64,000 nt of DNA from Gammaproteobacteria bacterium (GTDB taxonomy: Bacteria; Pseudomonadota; Gammaproteobacteria; Pseudomonadales; Azotimanducaceae), in the NCBI GenBank assembly GCA_009840545.1, contig VXNM01000010.1:496001-560000 (forward strand), given 5' to 3'. Within the stretch, counting starts at the first letter, position 1, and each line of letters starts with the position of its first letter. Below, piece by piece: positions 37,991-47,005 of this stretch. The notes under the pieces were generated by a model, which worked only from the letters and a program-made list of their open reading frames with translations, made no database searches and was not told the DNA's origin. A program made the position numbers and the translations under genes.

Positions 37991-39547
37991 CTATAGTCGA
38001 TAGGGTCGAGGCGAATCGTTTACTTGTGTCTTTAGCACTCGTTGAGCATCCGATACGAACTCGCAAGCGTACGCTCGAGTTTCGCGCGGATCGATGATGT
38101 CTTGGCCCGTAGCTTCCGCAGTGCGAAACGGCGATGCGATAGCGTTCAATCGAGCCTCGATCTCTTTCAGTTTTTCCTCCGGATTCGACGCTGATTCAAT
38201 CTCCCTTCGATACGCAGCAGCCGCTCCGCCCGTGATATGCATAGATCCCCATGACGCAGAAGGCCACGCATATCGACGAAACATGCCAGAGGGACGGTGG
38301 TGGCATTGCCCTGCCACTCCATAGAGTCTTCCTATTACGACTGTGAGCCATGGCATGCGACTTCTACAGGTTGCCGCCACCAACGCGGCACCCGCTCTCT
38401 CAATGCCCGCTTTCTCCGATTCCAAACCCACCATGAACCCAGGTTCATCCGCGAAACTAATGATCGGAAGATGAAACAAGTCGCACAACTCCAACAGGCG
38501 AATTACTTTGTTCCCCGCTGCGACGTCGGTGGCACCACCACTGAACTTTGGGTTATTCGCCATTACTCCAACGGGGTAACCATTCAATCGACCTAACCCC
38601 ACAACCCTCGCTCGACCGTAGCGTGGGGAAATCTCAAAGAAGCTGTCCATGTCGAGTACAGCGTTAACCAGCGAGTGAGTGTTGAAGATCTTTCTTCGAT
38701 CTCGAGGGATGATCTCAAGAAGCTTTTCTTCAGCGCGATCCGCTGGGTCATTGCACGGAATACGTGGTGCCATCTCATAGACGTTGGCTGGTAGATAGCT
38801 TAGAAAGCGACGCACTTGTTCGAATGCATCTTCCTCGGTTTCCGCAAGATTGTCGACGGACCCGCTGATTCTCGTGTGAATGTGAGGCCCTCCCAAGTCT
38901 TCTTTGGTTATGTCGTAACCCAATGCTGCCTTTACAACTGGAGGACCTCCCGGAAAGAGTTGAGACGTATCTTTTACCATCACGTTGAAATGCGCCAGGC
39001 ATGCGTTTACCGCTGGTAGGCCAGCCACGGATCCCATAACTGCCGAAACCACCGGAACTAAGGAGAATAGTTCTACATCGACGGCTGATCCATGGTTTCC
39101 GTCAGGCAAATACGTACGTCCCATCTCCTGAAAGCTACGAACGCTTCCGCCCGCAGCATCCAGCAATCGAACGTACGGCAACATCCATTGGCGAGCTCTC
39201 TCGTTGGAAGCAGGTTCTCCTCCCATTCCACCGGAGCCTCCGCCGGATCCGCCGCGTACTGTGAAGTCACCAGCAGTAACTACGACTTTTCGCTCGTCGA
39301 TCTTAGCCATACCTTCAACAACTCCGCGAGGCATGAACGAAGTCAATTCGTTGTCCTGTCCGTAACGCGCAGCCCCAGCTAGGGAATAGAATTCCTCGAA
39401 ACCTCCTGGGTCTACCAAAGCGTCAATGCGTTCTCGTACAGTTAGTTTCCCTCGTCTGCGCTGACGTTCAATCCCTTCTTGACCGCCCATTTGCTTACGC
39501 AATTCACGTCGATGCGCAATTTCCTTGACTTCTTTCTGCCAGCTCAT
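37991..39547 (-). CDS. Acyl-CoA carboxylase, carboxyltransferase (beta) subunit
   Basis: Transfers the carboxyl group from biotin to an acyl-CoA. 518 residues with both carboxyltransferase halves: GKLTVRERIDALVDPGGFEEF and TAGDFTVRGGSGGGSGGMGG in the N half, and VVGLGRLNGYPVGVMANNP, DEPGFMVGLESEKAGIERAG and GRLYGVAGQCHH in the C half. This layout matches the PCC/MCC-type beta subunit. No biotin carboxylase or BCCP gene is adjacent, so it must pair with an alpha subunit elsewhere, or possibly use the single-chain carboxylase at the left end (speculative). It is divergent from the ArfB-like gene. Confidence 0.9.
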   Translation of the reverse strand: MSWQKEVKEIAHRRELRKQMGGQEGIERQRRRGKLTVRERIDALVDPGGFEEFYSLAGAARYGQDNELTSFMPRGVVEGMAKIDERKVVVTAGDFTVRGGSGGGSGGMGGEPASNERARQWMLPYVRLLDAAGGSVRSFQEMGRTYLPDGNHGSAVDVELFSLVPVVSAVMGSVAGLPAVNACLAHFNVMVKDTSQLFPGGPPVVKAALGYDITKEDLGGPHIHTRISGSVDNLAETEEDAFEQVRRFLSYLPANVYEMAPRIPCNDPADRAEEKLLEIIPRDRRKIFNTHSLVNAVLDMDSFFEISPRYGRARVVGLGRLNGYPVGVMANNPKFSGGATDVAAGNKVIRLLELCDLFHLPIISFADEPGFMVGLESEKAGIERAGAALVAATCRSRMPWLTVVIGRLYGVAGQCHHRPSGMFRRYAWPSASWGSMHITGGAAAAYRREIESASNPEEKLKEIEARLNAIASPFRTAEATGQDIIDPRETRAYACEFVSDAQRVLKTQVNDSPRPYRL

Positions 39548-39644
39548 CGGTACCCTCTAAGACTCTCCGCTCGTGAACTTTATTGGTTTCAAGCGTTCTA
39601 ATTCGGTCTCTTAATCGATTTCAATTCTCGAATATTAAGAAACT

Positions 39645-40070
39645 ATGTCGTCCCTGATTGTCGGCAACACTTCACTTGCCGCACGTTCACTCTCGTGGAA
39701 ATTCCATCTCTCGTCAGGACCTGGCGGGACTAATGCCGCCAAAGTCTCGACGGCTGTCGAACTACGACTCAAAGTGAACGAGGCAAACTTGAAGCCGGAT
39801 GTGGTTTCGCGTCTACGCGAGATTGCCCAGTCACGCATAAATGTGCGGGACGAACTTGTGATTCAAGCCAACAAGCATCGAACGCAGGATAGGAATCGAC
39901 GGGACGCGCTGGATCGCTTGGCTACACTGCTCGACAGGGCGCACGAACAACCAAAGACTCGCGTTGCAACACGACCCACTCGTGCCTCCAAGAGAGCTCG
40001 CCTAAACCAGAAACGGCGGAATTCGGAAAAAAAGCAAAGTCGCAGATCGGACAACACGGACCTCGAGTAA
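39645..40070 (+). CDS. arfB: ArfB-like class I release factor homologue with GGT instead of GGQ
   Basis: Alternative ribosome-rescue peptidyl-tRNA hydrolase family (YaeJ/ArfB, ICT1), 141 residues. The catalytic-loop region reads SSGPGGTNAAKVSTAVELR. Elsewhere in the family the loop is GGQ; here Gly27-Gly28-Thr29, with codon ACT, which is three changes from either Gln codon. The second half (VIQANKHRTQDRNRRDALDRL) and the basic tail (TRPTRASKRARLNQKRR...), which in ArfB inserts into the mRNA channel, are intact. The missing glutamine is normally required for peptide release, so the protein may be inactive for hydrolysis or have another job. The start at ATG 39645 gives a normal N-terminus. Confidence 0.85.
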   Translation: MSSLIVGNTSLAARSLSWKFHLSSGPGGTNAAKVSTAVELRLKVNEANLKPDVVSRLREIAQSRINVRDELVIQANKHRTQDRNRRDALDRLATLLDRAHEQPKTRVATRPTRASKRARLNQKRRNSEKKQSRRSDNTDLE

Positions 40071-40141
40071 CACGCACGATTGCCGTGTAACCAAATTGCA
40101 TAATTGCGCTTCTTTGAAATTCGCTTAAACGGGGAAGCAGC

Positions 40142-41341
40142 ATGGTCCAAGGCATGTCAGAAGATCGCCTAAAACGGATCACAAACCACTTGGACGCTTA
40201 TGTCGAACAAGGCCGAATTCCATGCGCTGTTTGCCTTGTCAATCGCCGTGGACGTGAAACCTTCTTTCATGCCGTAGGCAACTGTGATGTCGAAAACAAT
40301 CGCAAAGTACAGAGAGACACGATTTTTCGCATCTATTCCATGACAAAACCCATCACGAGCGTCGCACTAATGATGCTCTACGAACGTGGGAAATTTCAGC
40401 TCGACGATCCTGTCTCGAAATACGTTCCCAGCTGGAAAGACCTTCGGGTCTACGAATCGGGGGAAGGAGACAACATTCAAACACGACCCTCAAAGTCACC
40501 AATGACCATCAAGCATCTCCTGACGCATACGGCTGGGCTGACCTACGGCTTCATGAACAACCACCCCATCGATTCGCTTTACAGGCGGCGCGGTGTGGAG
40601 GGAGGAGGGAGTTCCTACACACTAGAGGACATGATGGAGCATCTATCCGGAATACCACTCTTGTACGATCCGGGAACTTTGTGGCGTTATAGCGTTGCAA
40701 CCGATGTCTGTGGATACTTGGTACAACTCTTCGGTGATAGGGATCTTGACGAATTCATCGAGGTTGAAATCTGCTCGCCGCTTGGGCTTGAAGAAACCGG
40801 ATTTCACGTACGAGAAGAAAGTGCAGATCGTCTCGCCGCCTGCTATCAACATACACCTGACGGATTTGTGCTGCAGGATGCCTCAGAAGATTCTCGCTAC
40901 TTACGGCGGCCCACTTACTTGTCGGGTGGTGGCGGTATGGTTTCCACGATTGACGAATATCAACGATTTGCGCAGATGTTGCTCAACTACGGCGAGTTTC
41001 GAGGAGTGCGCATTTTGGGGCGCAAAACGGTCGAATACATGGCGTCAAATCATCTCCCTGACAATTCCGACTTGGCAGGTATGGGACAGCCAGTATTCTC
41101 TGAAACTAGCTTCGAAGGAATCGGATTCGGCTTGGGGTTCTCAGTCGTAATCGATCCACCTGCAGCTTCGGTATTGGATTCCAAAGGGGAGTTTGCATGG
41201 GGAGGAGCTGCGAGTACGTATTTCTGGATAGACCCGGTCGAAAATCTAACCGTAGTGTTTATGACTCAGCTACTACCGTCTTCTGCGTGGCCCATTCGGA
41301 GAGAACTCAAGACGCTCGTCTACCAGTCCCTCGTTGACTAA
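40142..41341 (+). CDS. Serine hydrolase of the class C beta-lactamase/EstB family
   Basis: A 399-residue beta-lactamase-fold hydrolase, probably an esterase. The nucleophile motif S-x-x-K is in IYSMTKPITS, the Tyr motif is WRYSVATDVCG, and the third motif region reads WGGAASTYFWIDP. This set (SxxK, YxV, GGAA) is the usual one for EstB-type esterases rather than true cephalosporinases. No signal peptide is visible at the N-terminus, so it is probably cytoplasmic. It follows arfB by 71 bases and may share its transcript. Confidence 0.9.
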   Translation: MVQGMSEDRLKRITNHLDAYVEQGRIPCAVCLVNRRGRETFFHAVGNCDVENNRKVQRDTIFRIYSMTKPITSVALMMLYERGKFQLDDPVSKYVPSWKDLRVYESGEGDNIQTRPSKSPMTIKHLLTHTAGLTYGFMNNHPIDSLYRRRGVEGGGSSYTLEDMMEHLSGIPLLYDPGTLWRYSVATDVCGYLVQLFGDRDLDEFIEVEICSPLGLEETGFHVREESADRLAACYQHTPDGFVLQDASEDSRYLRRPTYLSGGGGMVSTIDEYQRFAQMLLNYGEFRGVRILGRKTVEYMASNHLPDNSDLAGMGQPVFSETSFEGIGFGLGFSVVIDPPAASVLDSKGEFAWGGAASTYFWIDPVENLTVVFMTQLLPSSAWPIRRELKTLVYQSLVD

Positions 41342-41557
41342 CGCATCACCGTAATATTGCTCGGTTTTCCAGCTTATCGCAGTGGTCCGAAACTCAATCA
41401 ATTCCCACTCAGAAATTCCGCCGAGAAACAATTTTCGCTATCATAGGCGCCTGCACGGTGGTGCATCCCGTTCGCCATTTTCCTCTCGAACGCACCAAGA
41501 ACTGAGCACAACACTAGTCCATTCCCTTGTAAACAAAGCACCGGAGATTGCTTGAAA

Positions 41558-42571
41558 ATGAAATCGAAACTTGAATACATTTGGCTCGATGGCTACATTC
41601 CAACGCAAAGTCTAAGAAGCAAGACGCGCGTGGAAGAAGACTTCGACGGAAAGCTCGAGTCCTGCCCAATGTGGGCTTTCGATGGAAGTTCTACCGCCCA
41701 AGCCGAAGGTAACACCTCGGACTTGTTACTAAAGCCCGTAGCGATATACCCTGATCCCGCTCGCAAGAATGGCTATCTCGTTATGACTGAAGTCTTGGAC
41801 GCCGACGGCGAACCTCATGACTCCAATGGCCGTGCACAAATTGACGACGACGATGATGATTTTTGGTTCGGGTTTGAGCAAGAGTATTTCCTCTGGGATA
41901 TCGACACCGCACTTCCGCCAGGATTTCCTGAGAAAGGCTATCCGCGTCCGCAGGGACCCTATTACTGCTCTGTAGGGGCTGAAAATAACTTCGGCCGCGA
42001 GTGTATCGAGCAGCATCTCGACCTCTGCTTGGAAGCTGGCATCAATGTGGAAGGCATCAATGCCGAGGTCGCAGCGGGTCAGTGGGAATTCCAGGTCTTC
42101 GCCAGAGGCGCAAAGAGAGCAGGCGACGAAACCTGGATCGCGCGCTATCTCGCCGAACGCAACGCGGAAGAATACGGCTATGGAATCAACTGGCATCCGA
42201 AGCCTCTTGGAGATACCGACTGGAACGGTTCTGGAATGCATGCCAATTTCTCGAACAGCCCCATGCGAGATGCCGGTGACGAAACTCTCTTCATAAAGAT
42301 CTGCGAGGAATTCGGCAATAACATTCGACGACACATCGATGTCTATGGCGCAGACAATGCCCAAAGATTGACGGGTCTCCACGAGACACAATCGATCAAT
42401 GAGTTTTCGTATGGCCTCTACGATCGCGGCGCATCAATCAGGATTCCTGTAGCCACTGTCGAGGCAGGGTGGAAAGGACGCCTTGAGGACCGACGTCCAG
42501 CGTCCAATGCAGATCCGTACAAGGTCGCTTCCGTAATTATTCGCACGACTAAGGAAGCTCTCGACTCATAG
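41558..42571 (+). CDS. glnII: Type II (eukaryote-like) glutamine synthetase
   Basis: Makes glutamine from glutamate, ammonia and ATP. 337 residues, the GSII length, far shorter than GSI (about 470). The chain is GSII throughout: KLEYIWLDGYIPTQSLRSKTR, MWAFDGSSTAQAEGNTSD, FGFEQEYFLWD, PQGPYYCSVGA, INAEVAAGQWEFQ, KPLGDTDWNGSGMHANFS and DRGASIRIPV. It resembles rhizobial GlnII. GSII lacks the adenylylation tyrosine of GSI, so it escapes that control (family knowledge). The start is taken at ATG 41558; a TTG at 41552 is five bases from GGAG and also possible. A hairpin follows the gene. Confidence 0.93.
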   Translation: MKSKLEYIWLDGYIPTQSLRSKTRVEEDFDGKLESCPMWAFDGSSTAQAEGNTSDLLLKPVAIYPDPARKNGYLVMTEVLDADGEPHDSNGRAQIDDDDDDFWFGFEQEYFLWDIDTALPPGFPEKGYPRPQGPYYCSVGAENNFGRECIEQHLDLCLEAGINVEGINAEVAAGQWEFQVFARGAKRAGDETWIARYLAERNAEEYGYGINWHPKPLGDTDWNGSGMHANFSNSPMRDAGDETLFIKICEEFGNNIRRHIDVYGADNAQRLTGLHETQSINEFSYGLYDRGASIRIPVATVEAGWKGRLEDRRPASNADPYKVASVIIRTTKEALDS

Positions 42572-42584
42572 GTTTGTTCGCGCG

Positions 42585-42615
42585 ACAGAGGTGGTCAATC
42601 TCGGACTACCTCTGT
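42585..42615. terminator. Hairpin between convergent glnII and enoyl-CoA hydratase genes
   Basis: An 11-base-pair stem (42585-42595 / 42605-42615, one G-T pair) with a 9-base loop begins 14 bases after the glnII stop and 15 bases before the end of the convergent gene. It lacks a T-run on both strands, so the terminator call is by position and structure only. Confidence 0.45.
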
Positions 42616-42629
42616 GGTGCGTGCGTGCA

Positions 42630-43604
42630 CTAACTTTCCAAGTATTGGCTGTAGGTGTCCTGCAGAGCACGGATTGCTGCAGTGTCTACGCCTAGTCGAG
42701 TTGCCTCGCTCAACAAACGTTCATACGCCTGACTGAACCGGGCTGCGGACGATCTGTCTTTCTCCAGCCAAGCGTTGAAACGAGGCTGCCGTTTCTCACG
42801 AAACGCCAGACCGCCTTCACGGGCATCCGGATGATGATCCGACACTGCCGTCTTGGCGGCTATTTCATCCATCGACTGCTCGAAAGAGAGATCATAAGCG
42901 TTATAAATCGAGCGCTTTAGAAAACGCATGGCTACCTGAGGTCCATTCGCCATTTCTTGGGCTAGTTGCATCACGCGAGATTCCAAGCCTTCGGCGTCGA
43001 CAAGCTCGTGCACGAGTCCAAGTTCGAAAGCTTCTTCCGCTCGAATGATTCGCTTGCGCATTAGAAAGTCCATAGTCTTCGGCACTCCTATGGTCTGCAC
43101 GAGAAGGTATTGCCCGCCTTCATCCGGCAGCAAACCGAACCGCAAAGTTGCGCTGCCAAGTCGTGCTCCGTTCACGGCCACCCGAAAGTCACACGCTAGC
43201 GCAAGCGACAAACCAGTCTGGATCGCCACTCCGTTGATAGCAGCAATGGAGATCTTGTCGCAACTGCGTATTGCAGTATTGACAGTCTGAGACAAATGTC
43301 TCAGTCCTTCGTAAGTACCTATGTCACTATCGTGTCCAGGAGGAATGGGAGGAACGAGTGCTTCGCCCTCAATTGGCTTTCTTTGTCCGGATATGTCGTC
43401 ACCCGCACAGAACGCTCGGCCTGCGCCAGTAAATACGAGAACGCGAACGTTGTTGTCCATCTGTGCCTGGATGATCGTCTCTACTAAGTCACGCTTAATC
43501 GCTTGAGTCAGTCCATTCAAGCGTTCTGGAGTATTGAACTTGATCCACGCAATGCCTGTATCGCGTAGATCCACCTCGAATCCCGTAAAACTTCCCGTTT
43601 GCAT
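42630..43604 (-). CDS. Enoyl-CoA hydratase/isomerase family protein
   Basis: Crotonase-superfamily protein of 324 residues, about 60 longer than the usual core because of a C-terminal extension. The core shows WIKFNTPERLNGL, FTGAGRAFCAGDDI, SIAAINGVAIQTGLSLALACDFRVA and RFGLLPDEGGQYLL, which give the oxyanion hole and substrate pocket. The tail (REKRQPRFNAWLEKDRSS and beyond) is charged and of unknown role. It stands alone between glnII and the membrane-protein gene; the substrate is unknown. Confidence 0.88.
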   Translation of the reverse strand: MQTGSFTGFEVDLRDTGIAWIKFNTPERLNGLTQAIKRDLVETIIQAQMDNNVRVLVFTGAGRAFCAGDDISGQRKPIEGEALVPPIPPGHDSDIGTYEGLRHLSQTVNTAIRSCDKISIAAINGVAIQTGLSLALACDFRVAVNGARLGSATLRFGLLPDEGGQYLLVQTIGVPKTMDFLMRKRIIRAEEAFELGLVHELVDAEGLESRVMQLAQEMANGPQVAMRFLKRSIYNAYDLSFEQSMDEIAAKTAVSDHHPDAREGGLAFREKRQPRFNAWLEKDRSSAARFSQAYERLLSEATRLGVDTAAIRALQDTYSQYLES

Positions 43605-43736
43605 TGGCTCGATTCATTTGAGAATTAGTCGCCAAGCATGATAGCCCAGAGGATTTCGCTCGATTGACCGGAAACCTTTGTGACCAACTCGCTACCATTT
43701 GCAGTCTCATGAGACCTACAAACGGAAGATTGCCGG

Positions 43737-44720
43737 ATGAGCGACGCCCCTGAGCCTCAAGAGAAGAAGAAGTCCATAGCAAGCCTACTGTTCAAGGCAT
43801 TGACTTGGTTGCTCTCCGCAGGCTGCTTCTATTTGGTATATACCAAGATTGCGAGCGCGGCGAGTCGTGAAGGCATTTCCGTTCTGCAATATCTTCAGGA
43901 CTTTTTCGGGGGAGTGAATTGGTGGCTGTGGCTCGCAGTTATGATCCCGTATTCCTGCTTCTTCTTTCTAGTAGACACTCATGTCACTTGGCGTGCGATT
44001 CGATGGTTTAACGCGCCTTCTCTCGGTTTCACCAAAATTCTTCCGATTCGTGCGAGCGCGTACATTCTTGCGTTGGTAAACGAGCAAGTTGGAAAAGGCG
44101 CGATGTCGCTTTACTTGCTCAAGACCTACAAGGTTCCGGGCTGGCAGGCGTTGTCGACCATGATCTTCATTGGCATCGTCGAGATCTATCAACTCCTCAT
44201 TTTTTCGTCGGTGGGAGTTGCGCTTCGATTCGACTATGTACAACAAGCTTCGACACTACTGCCATTGGACATCATCCTTCCATGCGTTCTGGTTGTAGCG
44301 GCTCTCTACTTTCCCATTCACTTCACATATTTCCGAGGCTACATTTTCAAGGGCTCGCGACTGCGAGAGATCGGTGTGCTTCACGCACTACGCAATGCAA
44401 AGCTGTGGCATTATCCGCTCGCAGTCCTCTTCAAAGCTCCCAATCTTATCGGTGCAGTAGTCGTCTATGCGATAGCGCTCAATCTGTTCCAAGTCGACGC
44501 CACTGTCGGACAGATGTTGATCTTCTTGCCGCTGATCTTTTTAGCCGCCGCTTTGCCTTTGCCTTTCCATGCAGGCGCTCTTCTCCTCTGGACGGTGCTC
44601 TTTCCCGACTATCCTGAAGTCGGTGCGTTCAGCCTTGTGATGCACACGTTTTTCGTGCTGTTCAATGCTCTAATAGGAGTCGCCTTCCTACCCAGAGCAA
44701 ACAAAGAGCTGTTTGGCTAG
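43737..44720 (+). CDS. Multi-pass membrane protein resembling the LPG-synthase transmembrane family
   Basis: A 327-residue inner-membrane protein with about eight hydrophobic segments and a short polar N-terminus. The spacing of helices and the motif NEQVGKGAMSLYLLKTY in the second third recall the flippase-like transmembrane domain family (lysylphosphatidylglycerol synthase TM, UPF0104). A catalytic synthase domain is absent. It overlaps nothing, but its stop is only ten bases from the end of the convergent CDP-alcohol phosphatidyltransferase gene. A role in handling lipid intermediates is inference. I am moderately sure of the family and not of the function. Confidence 0.6.
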   Translation: MSDAPEPQEKKKSIASLLFKALTWLLSAGCFYLVYTKIASAASREGISVLQYLQDFFGGVNWWLWLAVMIPYSCFFFLVDTHVTWRAIRWFNAPSLGFTKILPIRASAYILALVNEQVGKGAMSLYLLKTYKVPGWQALSTMIFIGIVEIYQLLIFSSVGVALRFDYVQQASTLLPLDIILPCVLVVAALYFPIHFTYFRGYIFKGSRLREIGVLHALRNAKLWHYPLAVLFKAPNLIGAVVVYAIALNLFQVDATVGQMLIFLPLIFLAAALPLPFHAGALLLWTVLFPDYPEVGAFSLVMHTFFVLFNALIGVAFLPRANKELFG

Positions 44721-44730
44721 GAGGTTCGCC

Positions 44731-45288
44731 TCAACCTTGGTGCGAGCGGGACTTGCGGAAGAACAACGATGCCCGGTCGAACATTGAGGCTATAGTCATT
44801 ACGCACAATGCCCATCCTCCAACTAGGATTTGATGGTCGTTAACCCATTGAAAATCAAAGGAATTTTGAACTAAAGGAATTGCCACTATCACAAAATAGG
44901 CGATTCCGTTCCATCGACCCAGCTTGCTTGGTCTCAAACCCTTCTTCTTGAGAGCTCCCGAGTCAAGTACATACTGAATGAATGCAGCCGCGACCAAGCC
45001 GCTTAGCGCGAGGGGAACGATTTCGTGTCGACTTAGTGCGAACAGAGCACAAACGACAAAAATGCAGTCGGTAGCGTGGTCCAACAGTCCTCCAAAATTT
45101 GATTCGGTGCCCTGTCGGCGAGCAAGCCGGCCGTCAAAAACATCGGTGAAAACGGCAATGACAAATATGCAAAAACTAGCGAAATAGCGTTGTTCGATAA
45201 TTGCCCACAGGATAGCGGGCGCAAGTGCGAGTCGAATTACGGTGAGCGTGTTAGCCGCCGAAAGAAAGTTTTGAGGGATGATCTACAT
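44731..45288 (-). CDS. CDP-alcohol phosphatidyltransferase family gene with an amber codon right after its only ATG
   Basis: Makes phospholipid head-group bonds from CDP-diacylglycerol and an alcohol. The full family motif is intact: D-V-F-D-G-R-L-A-R, then eight residues, GGLLD and HATD. N-terminal helices with NTLTVIRLALAPAIL and later membrane helices are also present. Translation of this frame needs a start upstream of the motif. The only ATG, at 45288-45286, is followed at once by TAG (45285-45283). From there to the motif no ATG, GTG or TTG exists, and the internal TTG at 45084 would lose half the active site. Either the gene is newly dead by a nonsense change, or it starts at a rare codon such as ATC/ATT, or the base call is wrong. 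The C-terminus is normal. Confidence 0.6.
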
Positions 45289-45494
45289 TGGTTTCTCACT
45301 TGCGATAAGTCTACTCAATAATCGCTTCTTGGGGATGAATCCGCTTCTACGGCTTTCATTGTGTCCTATTGGTCTTGTAGTGAAAAAAGTCCAGAAAACA
45401 CAGGGTGGGGGCAACAAACAATCGAGTTCCAAATTCCACTATTCCACATCATTGCTTTTGTCAATAGTCATTAATTAATGGCAATCCAATCAAC

Positions 45495-45523
45495 TTTCAA
45501 TTGAGAAAGAGGATACCTATAAT
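45495..45523 (+). promoter_or_regulatory. Candidate sigma-70 promoter of the def-fmt-rsmB-trk run
   Basis: A perfect -10 box TATAAT (45518-45523) lies 47 bases before the def start, with a weak -35 TTTCAA (45495-45500) at 17-base spacing. AGAGG, a Shine-Dalgarno match, lies downstream, about 11 bases before the GTG start. The 281-base gap before def holds no gene that I can see. Confidence 0.45.
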
Positions 45524-45569
45524 TCATTGGTTTAGTACCTGAAGTAGCAGACAGAGGCAACCTCAATCA

Positions 45570-46070
45570 GTGGCTAAGCGATTGCCAATATTGGTTTATC
45601 CGCATCCTAATCTACGTAAGACTGCAATGCCAGTCGATCATGTCACACCTGACATCTCCGACTTGGTTGACGACATGGTCTTTACGATGTACGAGGCCAA
45701 TGGCATCGGCTTGGCAGCAGTTCAAGTTGATCGTCCTCTGCAGATTGTCGTAGTCGATACTTCCGAATCCAAAGATTCTCCACAGGTATACATAAATCCA
45801 TTGATCGAAGAAAGTTCTGGATTGCAAACAACCGAAGAAGGTTGCCTCTCCATTCCTGGTTTCTTTGAGGAAGTCGAGCGAGCGGAAGTCATTCAGGTCA
45901 CTGCGTTAGACCGAAACGGGGAGTCGTTCACCCGTGAACTTGGTGGACTAGATTCCGTTTGCGTGCAGCACGAAATTGACCATCTGAACGGAAAGGTATT
46001 CGTTGACTACCTGTCACGTGTGAAGCGCTCGAGAATTCGCAAAAAGCTTCTCAAAGCAAAGGCGGCCTAG
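45570..46070 (+). CDS. def: Peptide deformylase
   Basis: Removes the N-formyl group from nascent proteins. 166 residues with the three hallmark motifs GIGLAAVQV, EGCLSIP and HEIDHLNG (Fe/Zn ligands Cys, His, His; catalytic Glu in HEIDH). The second motif position is Val where Thr is common (GIGLAATQV), a tolerated variant. The start is GTG at 45570. It is followed after 11 bases by fmt, the usual pairing of deformylase and formyltransferase, in a run continuing to rsmB, trkA and trkH. Confidence 0.95.
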   Translation: MAKRLPILVYPHPNLRKTAMPVDHVTPDISDLVDDMVFTMYEANGIGLAAVQVDRPLQIVVVDTSESKDSPQVYINPLIEESSGLQTTEEGCLSIPGFFEEVERAEVIQVTALDRNGESFTRELGGLDSVCVQHEIDHLNGKVFVDYLSRVKRSRIRKKLLKAKAA

Positions 46071-46081
46071 TCGGCAACAAA

Positions 46082-47005
46082 ATGCAATTTGGATTTGCCG
46101 GTAGCCCCGATTTTGCGGTTACCGTTCTCGACGCAATGCTACAGGCGGCACGAGTTCCTAACATCATTCTTACGCAGCCACCTCGCGCTTCAGGTCGCCG
46201 TCGGATGAAGAAACGAACACCCGTCCACGATATGGCCCTTGAACGAGGAATCGAAGTCGCAACTCCAACTAAGCTTAAGAATCAAGAACATCTGCTTGCC
46301 AAATTAGATCTGCTTGTTGTGGCAGCTTACGGTTTGATATTGCCGAGAGCCGTTCTTGACGCTCCTCGTTTGGGTTGCATCAACGTTCATGCCTCTCTAC
46401 TTCCAAGATGGCGCGGGGCAGCTCCCATCGAACACGCTATCTTGCACGGAGATCACGAAACAGGGGTTTCGATCATGCGGATCGTCCCCAAACTCGATGC
46501 CGGTCCGGTGTATCAAACAGCCAAGCTCTCGCTGAGGGGAGACGAAACAACCGAGACCCTAACCCAATCCCTTGCGACTCTTGGTGGCAACACCCTCAAT
46601 CTCGTACTCAGGGAATTTGAGGAGGGAAGGGTTGCTGAACCGAAAGCTCAAGATCCTTCGTTCGTTACCTATGCTCCATCATTGAAGAGTGAGGATGCAA
46701 AGATTGACTGGTCATGTGAGTCTCGAAGCATCGAAAGACGGGTTCGTGCATTTGTTGGGCGTTCCTCAGCCTACACGATGCGTAACGACATTCGAATTCG
46801 CATACTTGAAGCTTCTCATGTCGATGGGGAATATGCGCCGGGAATCGCTAGACGCGAAAATCATCGCGTGGTAGTTGGATGTGGAAATGGTGGATTAGCA
46901 TTGGAAACCGTTCAGCTCAACCGCGGGAGGGGCACACCGATGCCAATTGCATCGGCATTGAATGGATACGCAAACATTTTTTCGGACGGCGTGAAATTTG
47001 AGTAA
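46082..47005 (+). CDS. fmt: Methionyl-tRNA formyltransferase
   Basis: Formylates initiator Met-tRNA using 10-formyltetrahydrofolate. 307 residues with the formyltransferase-domain motifs QPPRASGRRRMKKRTPVHDMA and INVHASLLPRWRGAAPIEHA (catalytic Asn, His and the SLLPRWRG loop), plus DAGPVY, and a C-terminal OB-type domain. Start ATG 46082, 11 bases after def. Its stop overlaps the TTG start of rsmB by eight bases, an arrangement that suggests translational coupling. Confidence 0.95.
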   Translation: MQFGFAGSPDFAVTVLDAMLQAARVPNIILTQPPRASGRRRMKKRTPVHDMALERGIEVATPTKLKNQEHLLAKLDLLVVAAYGLILPRAVLDAPRLGCINVHASLLPRWRGAAPIEHAILHGDHETGVSIMRIVPKLDAGPVYQTAKLSLRGDETTETLTQSLATLGGNTLNLVLREFEEGRVAEPKAQDPSFVTYAPSLKSEDAKIDWSCESRSIERRVRAFVGRSSAYTMRNDIRIRILEASHVDGEYAPGIARRENHRVVVGCGNGGLALETVQLNRGRGTPMPIASALNGYANIFSDGVKFE

